Assembly (NCBI RefSeq): GCF_027580225.2
Contig: NC_073357.2
Span: 41,130,001 to 41,194,000 of the forward strand
Direction: 5' to 3'
Source: Misgurnus anguillicaudatus
Lineage: Eukaryota > Chordata > Actinopteri > Cypriniformes > Cobitidae
DNA length: 64,000 bases
Shown here in pieces: positions 57,498 through 64,000 of the stretch (position 1 is the first letter of the stretch; each line of letters starts with the position of its first letter). Made by a program: the position numbers and the translations under genes. The notes beneath the pieces are model-generated. The model searched no databases and was not told the DNA's origin. It saw only the letters and a list, made by a program, of their open reading frames with translations.

Positions 57498-58423
57498 AGG
57501 GATATATGGAGTTATGGGGTCCACGTCCTTCAAGTCCAAAAAAAGTGCATCTATCCTTTACAAAGTAAATTCAAACTGCTCTACGATGATAAACAAAGGC
57601 CTTCTGAGGGTAAACCGCACCGTTTTGTTGTAGAAAAATCCACATTTAAAACTTTATAAATAAAAATAACTTGGTTTCGGTAATGTTGCCATCTTAGTCG
57701 CGTCCGCATTCAAGATGAGAGCAAACGCAGTTTACGGAGGTTTCTCTGGTGCTGCTCTGTGCCCCTGCCCTCCAAATTTGTCATTCACTAAGTGCGTACA
57801 TTACGCCAATACTCTCTCCTGAATACAAAGGAGTCTAAGATGCTGGGGCTACCGGAAGGTAGTTATTTTCGGCCATAAAGTTTTTAATATGGATATTTCT
57901 ACAATAACACCACACGGATTACCCTCAGAAGACCTCTGTTCATCATCCCGGAGCCATTTGGATTACTTTGGGGAAGGATATATGCACTGTAAAAAATTCT
58001 TTGCTGCCTTAAAATTTTTTGTTGAATCAACTCAGATTTACAAGTCATTTCAACTTACTATTATTTATCTTGATTAGAGATGAGTTGTTATAACTACAGG
58101 TGAGTTGTTATAACTTATAAAATTAAGTTGACTTTTCTCAACTATATTTTATAAGTTGTGACAAATCATCTCTGTTGACATGACTTGTAAATCTGAGTTG
58201 ATATAACAAAAAAATTTAAGGCAGTATTTTTTACAGTGTGCACATTTTTTGGACTTAAAAAACGTGGACCCCGCAACTCTACTGTTTAGCAGCTGAAAGA
58301 TATAAGACATTTTCCAAAATAACTGAAAATATGCCTGTCCGAAAAATGATGGACATATGCATCTCGGACGGCCCCGGGGTGAGCAAATCATGGGTTCAAC
58401 ATCATTTTTGGCCGAACTATCTC
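57498..58423. mobile_element. TTAA element (AGGGATA type) with nested MITE
   Basis: TTAA flanks both sides (57494-57497 and 58424-58427). The left end is AGGGATATATGGAG and the right end inverted GAGATAGTTCGGCCAAAAAT, the latter matching a very common cyprinid repeat I recall as AGGGATAGTTCACCCAAAAA. GGGGTCCACG and AAGTCCAAAAAA occur inverted near both ends, so large parts form arms. A foldback MITE is nested at 57988-58235. No coding capacity. Confidence 0.75.
57988..58235. mobile_element. Nested foldback MITE (TGTAAAAAA ends)
   Basis: The ends TGTAAAAAATTCTTTGCTGC and TTTAAGGCAGTATTTTTTACA pair, and the arms continue through CAACTCAGATTTACAAGTCAT, about 60 bp in all. Flanking 8-mers ATATGCAC (57980-57987) and GTGTGCAC (58236-58243) match at 6 of 8. 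The opposite arm of the host element shows the uninterrupted target (TGCACTTTTTTT inverted), which supports the insertion. Superfamily probably hAT; boundaries could shift by 3 bp. Confidence 0.75.
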
Positions 58424-58427
58424 TTAA

Positions 58428-59640
58428 AAAGGTGGATTATATATAACTGTGAAGCTTATTTTCAAATCCTGTATTATTACATTTACTGTACATTTTCAGT
58501 AAACAAGGTACATTTATTTATTTTATTTTTGTGTTTTTACAAATTTGAACCAATACATTAGGCGCTCTATATACAAATTAAAATCGATTGAGACTTTTGA
58601 CCTACAGTATGCGCTGATATTTATGCATTAAAAGGCCTGCCAATCACTTTTAGTCTCAGTCTCTCGGAGTCAATGCAGTTGTGTATTTAAAGCTATATGC
58701 TGGGTGTATTCTTATATTTCAATGGCTTTCAGAGTCCCAGGTGCTCTTTGTGGGTCACAATTTTCCTCTCCGCAGGATTAACTCAATAATATGCCTGCGC
58801 TCCTGGAGCTGAGGCTGGTATCGTCGGCTGACATTTTCGGCTGTCTGCAGGTCTCCGAGATGTGGCTTGTGTACCCTAGACTGTAAACAGGGTCAAACAA
58901 TCCCGGTGTCGATCAATACCTCAAAGAGAGACCTAACAGGCTCAGCACTGCTAGACGGAGTCAGCAAGCCAGCCTCTTTCCTCTATACTTCCACTGAGTT
59001 GTAGCCAACAGGAAAATGAAACGCAACAAATCCTCCACAAGGCTAATGACTCAATGCATGGCAAACCAGGCACATTAGGAAGACATCATAACGCCTGTTT
59101 TTCTAAGATGCTCACTCTTAACCACATGTCATTGTCGATTGAGAGACAGGCAGTCTATTCTTTCTCTCTCCGTGTCCCAGCGCTCTCGCTCTCTCTTTCT
59201 ATCTGTAGCCCTATTCTCCTGCTCTCCGGTGGCAGATGTTGCACCGTAGAGACGATTAAACACATCAGTATCCCCATGAAATGTGAATGAGGCAATGACA
59301 ACATTCTGCTGAGATCACAATGGTAGTCACATCACGCCTTGCTCGTTTCTGACTTTCTTCAAATAATTACTGCAGCTGGATCCAATATTTTTCCCCATTA
59401 GGACTACATGGCCATGAGCGTCGTATATCATTGACACTTTTCTCATGTTGGGATTTAAAATAAAACTGAGTCATTGGCTTTTATAAGGACTTACATTTAT
59501 GACAGCTTATTTTATTATATTATTAATAGCTGAAGCTGAAAGGTTAAATGAATTAAATGAAAGTCACACAAGCCAAGACAGATCTCGCAGGTCTTGTAGC
59601 TGAACTTTGAGGCTTTTTCACTTAGTTACATTTATTGACA
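58428..59640. other. Unique DNA, candidate regulatory block
   Basis: No repeat termini. The stretch 58760-59000 is GC-balanced with GGTGTCGATCAATACC and similar non-repetitive text and could be conserved non-coding DNA. A CTCTCTTTCTATCTG-rich patch lies at 59155-59205. No coding motif. Confidence 0.4.
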
Positions 59641-59671
59641 ACAGTAGTAGTAGGAAAAGGTACATAGAAAT

Positions 59672-59759
59672 GATGCAAGCCAGACTCGAACTTGCATCAC
59701 CCTGTGTATCAAAGCTCACCGTGTCAGAGCATTTGCACTTACCACTAACCCACAAGACC
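59672..59759 (-). repeat. tRNA-like unit (tRNA-derived repeat)
   Basis: On the minus strand GGGTTAGTGGTAAG (59751-59738) fits an A box and AGTTCGAGTCTG (59692-59681) fits a B box, the internal RNA polymerase III promoter. TGCAAG and CTTGCA flank the B box as a T-arm-like stem. The A-to-B distance is longer than in most functional tRNAs and no clean acceptor stem is seen. This is a tRNA-derived repeat or SINE head, not a working tRNA gene. Confidence 0.5.
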
Positions 59760-59799
59760 AACACATCTGAGGTGCATTGAAATAAGGGGAAACCGTACA

Positions 59800-59895
59800 T
59801 GGTTGTGACGTGAGCTTGCATCACCTGCAAGAACATCACAGCTTAGTGTTTTGGAACATGTGCACTAACTGCTGGCCCACTGCGGCCAGATATCT
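59800..59895 (-). repeat. Second, degenerate tRNA-like unit
   Basis: The minus strand repeats the layout of the first unit: GCAGTTAGTGCACATG, then GTGATG and TGATGCAAGCTCACGTC, matching TGATGCAAGTTCGAGTC at most positions. The B box is damaged. Same orientation as its neighbour, so the two are a tandem pair. Confidence 0.4.
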
Positions 59896-61270
59896 GATGT
59901 GTAAAAGAAAACTTTGGGTATGTGTATACGGTGTAGTGTACTGTGAAAGCACATTTCATTGCACACTAACTCCCACTACCTCTCATACTGGAGAGTTAAA
60001 CACTTGACTTAAAATACTCAAATCAAGTTTGCATATTTTCTGTATAAATTAAGAGTGTTAGAGTCTTAACATATACAAACTGTGCAAGTGCATAGCTGGA
60101 ATAAAAATGGCACCCAAAATCATCGAAGCATGTAGGCTAGTAATGATAACGCCATTACCTAAACTATGAAGGGACGCTGCCAATTCTGTCACCCAAAATT
60201 AGTGGAGAGCTAGTAGCGTTAGCACATTTTTGTCATGCTTGTTTGGAGAGGATTCAGACTGTCAATAAGTATGGCATAATAGTGTGGAACTACTGCCAGT
60301 TCGAATAAAACAACAGAGAGATCAGTTGAATGAAAGGTGACCTTGCCATAATTGAGATTCATCACGAGCGTGGCAGGCGGCGGAGGGGAGAAATGAGAGC
60401 GAATGAAATAAAATAAAGAGAGAGAATATCGCAACACCAATATGCATTGCCAATTTTATAGGAGAATGGCCAACTGTCGTTCGATCTCATGCCCTGAATG
60501 TCAATTCGTACAGCGCAAGTTTTCTTTTCTCCGTGTTTAGCTCCCTATGTCTCTTCTTTTTTCACTGATTGTGCAGGGCAGCATGTAAAGGGAGACAAAT
60601 GATGGCTTCCCCGCAGTGGAAAAAGCTTGCGGTTGAAGCTGTGTTCAAGCTGTGGGTGAGATAAGGGCTCGGCAATCCGGCAGCCAGACAGAAGATTTCA
60701 CTTAATACGCCGACTTCAATCACATTATTTCTTTATATTTAAAATTCACAGGGAATCAACCTCCTGTGTAGAGCTTCAAGGCAACAAACAGATGTAAGTA
60801 AGCTGGATGTTAGGGCATGAATAGGACGGGACCTGGTTTACGCCGGGTGAGATTATACAGCTTTACAATGGGCAGCTTTGAGTTTCACCTGTAGCTCACA
60901 GCCAAATAATGGCCTCGGCACTGAATGTCCTAAATCATGTTTGTGCCATCCATTTAGTAATGAATGTCTGTTTAGACAATTAAGTAAATTTGAGGTCATT
61001 ACCAAAGGTGTGTGACAAATTTGCCTAATAACAGACAGATATACAGAGGCGACATTTTAGTCATTAACTATGAACATTAAATTACTAACTAATACAATTA
61101 AGCTTGAACACCTAGGCTGTGTATTTGTGACAGATGATTAGCGTAACATTTAGAGATACATGTATTATAAAACAAACAAACAAACAAACAAAAAATAATG
61201 CAAATGTATACATTTACATACAGTACTAATAGTATTCAATATGAAACAACCTAAAACACTAAACACATTC
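59896..61270. other. Unique DNA, candidate regulatory block
   Basis: Repeat-free apart from a (CAAA)n run at 61170-61192. The part 60520-60960 is GC-balanced and contains TTAATACG, CAATCACATTA and similar words. No coding motif or RNA gene. Confidence 0.4.
61170..61192. repeat. (CAAA)n microsatellite
   Basis: About five AAAC/CAAA units, directly visible. Confidence 0.9.
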
Positions 61271-61274
61271 TTAA

Positions 61275-61956
61275 AGGTGCCATAGAATAGAAAAACTGTA
61301 TTTACCTAGGCATAGATGAATAATAAGAGCTTTGTACATGGTAATGACATATCCTGAGCCTTAAATGCCTTCCCCCCCCTCATTTTTATGTAAACCTTGT
61401 GCACGCAAAAGACAGCTGGATAACAAACCAATCACAACATAACATTGACGGCGAGGTTACAGTCGAGCTGTACGTCCCCAACATTAAATTACACATTAAA
61501 TTGATTACAAAGTTGTTAGCATTCACAGCTTTGTTTTTAGCATTTTGAGTTAGCGCTACATGCTAATTAATGCTATATGCTAGTGTCTAGGCTGAAGTTC
61601 TACTATTGATTTTACAGTTACGTTTTGTAAGTCCATAGTGAAAACACACACAAACTTACCACTCAGAAACATCCATTAACAATTTCCAAATAATTAGTTG
61701 TTCCTCAAAATCTGTATTTTCCTCTAATACAGGCTCAAACATATAAGGTCTGTTTACTTTTGTGAGCTAATGGCATGAGCCTCATAGCAGAGCAATTGAG
61801 CTCAATATTATTATTCATGACCCTTCCAAATAGGTCAAAAATATATCATTTCATTCAAATGACGAATCCTAGGTTGCATTTAATAAAGTTAAATACCTTC
61901 TATGTATATTTAAAAAAACTATTTAACATATTATTTCAATGCATTCTTTGGCACCT
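61275..61956. mobile_element. TTAA element (AGGTGCCA type)
   Basis: TTAA flanks both sides (61271-61274 and 61957-61960). The ends are AGGTGCCATAGAATAGAAAA and, inverted, AGGTGCCAAAGAATGCATTG. I recall AGGTGCCATAGAATG beside TTAA as an abundant cyprinid repeat. The 682-bp body is non-coding. Confidence 0.85.
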
Positions 61957-61960
61957 TTAA

Positions 61961-62935
61961 GCTTTGAAGGACATGCTTTAAGACAGTTAGGTAATACCTT
62001 TCATTCTCTCATCTGCAAAGTCTTTTTAACCTTTTATTCCTAACCCCCACTTTCAGCTCCAATGACATGCCCACACTAAGAGGTTTGCAGCTCCTTAACT
62101 ATTTGACCCACAGGCATGATTGTGATATATTCTGAAAGACACTTTAAATTTTCTTTTCAGAATGTAAGATTTCAGAGATGTTTAAAAGATTACAAGTTAT
62201 AAATGCTTAAGTATAGTGGAATTGAAATGTTGTGCACAAAACATTTTTGTATTTTATAAATAATGTATAAAAGATGTCCCATAGCAGCCTTGAAAGCAAC
62301 AAAATATGTTTTAAAATTTGAGATTGATATAATAAAATGTGGCTTTTGTAAGCCTTAATCTTAATCATGGCACATTTCCAAAAATGGCCACTGGGCTGCT
62401 CCAAATTTATCTCCTGCTATAATGATGTAGAATAAAGTAAAAAAGCTTTAGTAGATTTACATGTGATTATTACCTAGAGTATGTATCTACAAAACTTTAT
62501 TGATTAAATAAAAATATTGTATACACATTTGACAAAAATGCATTTTACTTAAATGTTAAAATAAACTGAAAATCGTAAACTACATAGTACATAGGCAATA
62601 TGAGGCCTTAAAAGAAAAATTTACATTCCCTGTTCACTGGGGTGCAGAATCACACATGCTCACATGAGGTAAAATTTGATGCAATAATGCGTTTAAAGAC
62701 ACAATTAAACAAGTCATTTATTAAAACTTAAATAAATAAAACATGCTGTTTCAGATGTAAACATGATACCCAATATGTCATTATTCCGACTGAATAGTAT
62801 TTGATATGAAAGTTATTCAACACTTTTATTTTGGAGGTTTTTGTATGAAAGCAGGGGTGTTCAGATTGTTAGAAATGTAAGTGCCATGGAAAAGACTGAA
62901 AGCTCTATAATATTTAGTTAGATGTTGTAACGGGT
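61961..62935. other. AT-rich unique non-coding DNA
   Basis: No boundaries, RNA genes or coding motifs were recognised. Confidence 0.45.
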
Positions 62936-63374
62936 GTGCTTTAAAGAAAGCGATGAAGGTGAGAATCCATGTGCAAAAGGTGTTTAATATGTAAAATCCC
63001 AATAAGGGCCAGCAAACATATCCAAACAGGGTAATCCACAATCGTAATCCAATAACAGGCTATAGTTCAAGGCAGGCGGCAAGCAGGCAATAAATTCAAA
63101 TACAGGCAATGGTCAAAAAACAGGAACAGATACAGGTAACAAGTTTAACAGATAACAGAATCAGACAGGTAACAGGTTGGGCTTACTATGTATAATATTC
63201 AGCCAGGAACAGGTGAACAGGAAGTGACTTATATACAGACAGACAGGAAGTGTGAACTGTGACATGGCATGATGAATATCAAAATAAAAGTCAGAACAGA
63301 GCAGGGTATCAAAATAAAAGTCCAAAATACAAAAATACACAGAACACAAGTAAACACAGAACAAAACCATTACA
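62936..63374 (-). mobile_element. 3' LTR of a minus-strand Ty3/gypsy-like retrotransposon
   Basis: Read on the minus strand the 439 bp run from TGTAATGG to CCGTTACA, the TG...CA pattern of an LTR. TATATAAG (forward 63228-63235) and ATTAAA (forward 62983-62988) lie in promoter and polyadenylation positions. A purine-rich tract (AGAGGGGGGTT) sits immediately upstream, as the polypurine primer site next to a 3' LTR. The internal region continues to the right beyond the window, so the 5' LTR and the matching target duplication are not visible. Gypsy versus other LTR class is inferred. Confidence 0.75.
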
Positions 63375-63969
63375 GAACCCCCCCTCTAAAGGGCGACTCC
63401 CGGAGCCCAACAAACAAAACATACAGTCCAATAGAGGGTGGGCGGGCGGGCCAGGACCTCTTGGCGAAGGCAGGACAGTTCAGGAGAGGTCCTGGGTCAT
63501 ATGGCCAGTATGGTCCAGGAACATGAGGCAGATGCGGGCCTGGGTCATGGGGCAGATGCGGGCCTGGGTCATGGGGCAGGCTAGGACCTGGGTCATGGGG
63601 CAGGCTAGGACCTGGGTCATGGGGCAGGCTAGGACCTGGGTCATGGGGCAGGCTAGGACCTGGGTCATGGGGCAGGCTAGGACCTGGGTCATGGGGCAGG
63701 CTAGGACCTGGGTCATGGGGCAGGCTAGGACCTGGGTCATGGGGCAGGCTAGGACCTGGGTCATGGGGCAGGCTAGGACCTGGGTCATGGGGCAGGCTAG
63801 GACCTGGGTCATGGGGCAGGCTTGGAGCTAGATCATGAGGCAGGAATAGACCTGGAACACAGGGAGAGGAAGGGTCCGAGCACACTTCGGCCTCCGCCTT
63901 GGTGTCCTCTGCCTCCTCCCTGTGTCCGGGTACTACCCCCCCCCAAAAAAAACTTGGGAAAGCTCCCAA
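63370..63969 (-). CDS. Proline-rich octapeptide-repeat frame at the retrotransposon 3' end
   Basis: This 199-codon minus-strand frame ends in a stop that overlaps the first bases of the 3' LTR, running straight through the polypurine tract. Its centre is a run of LPHDPGPS octapeptides: ten identical 24-bp units, then PGPH and PGPY variants, preceded by LPHDLAPS. The N-terminal part contains acidic and Ala/Glu residues (REEAEDTKAEAEV). No reverse transcriptase, integrase or gag motif is in view, and the first Met near the window edge may not be the true start. It may be the C-terminal tail of the last retrotransposon protein, or only a frame kept open by a minisatellite whose unit is a multiple of three. 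Two other frames over the same array are open too, which weakens the coding case. Confidence 0.4.
   Translation of the reverse strand: MGAFPSFFWGGVVPGHREEAEDTKAEAEVCSDPSSPCVPGLFLPHDLAPSLPHDPGPSLPHDPGPSLPHDPGPSLPHDPGPSLPHDPGPSLPHDPGPSLPHDPGPSLPHDPGPSLPHDPGPSLPHDPGPSLPHDPGPHLPHDPGPHLPHVPGPYWPYDPGPLLNCPAFAKRSWPARPPSIGLYVLFVGLRESPFRGGVL
63525..63845. repeat. 24-bp minisatellite
   Basis: The unit CTAGGACCTGGGTCATGGGG (plus CAGG) occurs ten times without change from 63581 to 63820, with diverged units on both sides (GATGCGGGCC and CTTGGAGCTA types). Perfect identity indicates recent expansion. Confidence 0.95.
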
Positions 63970-64000
63970 AGCCCAGGGTGGCGATGTCCCAGGTGGTGGA
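63846..64000 (-). mobile_element. Internal 3' region of the retrotransposon, cut by window end
   Basis: Sequence upstream (minus strand) of the minisatellite and LTR. It contains a CCTCTGCCTCCTCCC tract and a C8-A7 run near 63937-63952. No protein motif is visible in the part present. Confidence 0.5.

Noticed and set aside
59672..59759. Functional tRNA gene
   Set aside because: A and B boxes are present, but there is no clean acceptor stem and the spacing is long.
63480..63831. Long repeat frames on the plus strand and in a second minus frame over the 24-bp minisatellite
   Set aside because: A 24-bp unit keeps all frames open; only the minus frame that ends at the LTR boundary has any positional support.

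Overview
The window looks like intergenic or deep-intronic DNA from a ray-finned fish, most likely a cypriniform (carp, barb or zebrafish relative). It is AT-rich, has long CA microsatellites, and holds a dense mix of hAT, PIF/Harbinger, Tc1/mariner, TTAA-targeting and Ty3/gypsy-like elements. Several match, from memory, repeats typical of cyprinid genomes (for example termini starting AGGGATA or AGGTGCCATAGAA next to TTAA). No host protein-coding exon could be supported. Every open frame that could be tied to a protein family lies inside a mobile element and is broken; the only possible exception is a proline-rich frame at the right edge.

Layout. 1-2.9 kb: unique DNA. 2.9-5.4 kb: a Harbinger-type element carrying a hAT MITE with a perfect 8-bp target duplication. 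5.4-13 kb: long TE-poor stretch with regulatory-looking sequence, including a PBX/MEIS composite motif at 9413. 13-22.6 kb: repeat cluster with a hAT relic, TTAA elements, a Harbinger copy holding a broken MYB/SANT-like gene, two inverted copies of one MITE, a 1.6-kb TTAA element with a ~165-bp tandem array inside, a hAT MITE and a TA-flanked MITE. 22.6-26.4 kb: mostly unique. 26.4-28.4 kb: a relic repeat, then a hAT element with a second hAT element inside its left terminal repeat and CA arrays in its centre. 28.4-31.8 kb: unique. 31.8-33.3 kb: a TTAA element split by a hAT element. 34.5-36.6 kb: a 2-kb inverted-repeat element with TATA duplication and a dead Tc1 copy inside. 38.2-40.7 kb: CA array, CCAGC-rich element, second long Harbinger copy, mariner-like element with CCGTA ends. 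44-47.1 kb: TTAA elements, helicase-bearing element 1, dead Tc1 transposase, short Harbinger. 47.1-49.8 kb: TE-poor. 49.8-50.8 kb: ISL2EU-like element with a decayed THAP domain. 51.2 kb: a long hairpin. 54-57 kb: TTAA relic, solo LTR, helicase-bearing element 2 and a second CCGTA element, nearly head to tail. 57.5-58.4 kb: TTAA element with a nested foldback MITE. 59.7 kb: two tRNA-like units. 61.3 kb: TTAA element. 62.9 kb to the end: the 3' LTR and 3' internal end of a minus-strand retrotransposon that continues past the window.

The least familiar item is a pair of related elements (45470-46042 and 55171-56078). Both have TAGCCT termini, perfect 9-bp target duplications, a hairpin just inside the left end, and a minus-strand fragment of a RecQ-like helicase with the Q-like and Walker A motifs. 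I could not assign them to a transposon superfamily. All family assignments rest on visible termini, duplications and motifs plus recall; no database search was run.
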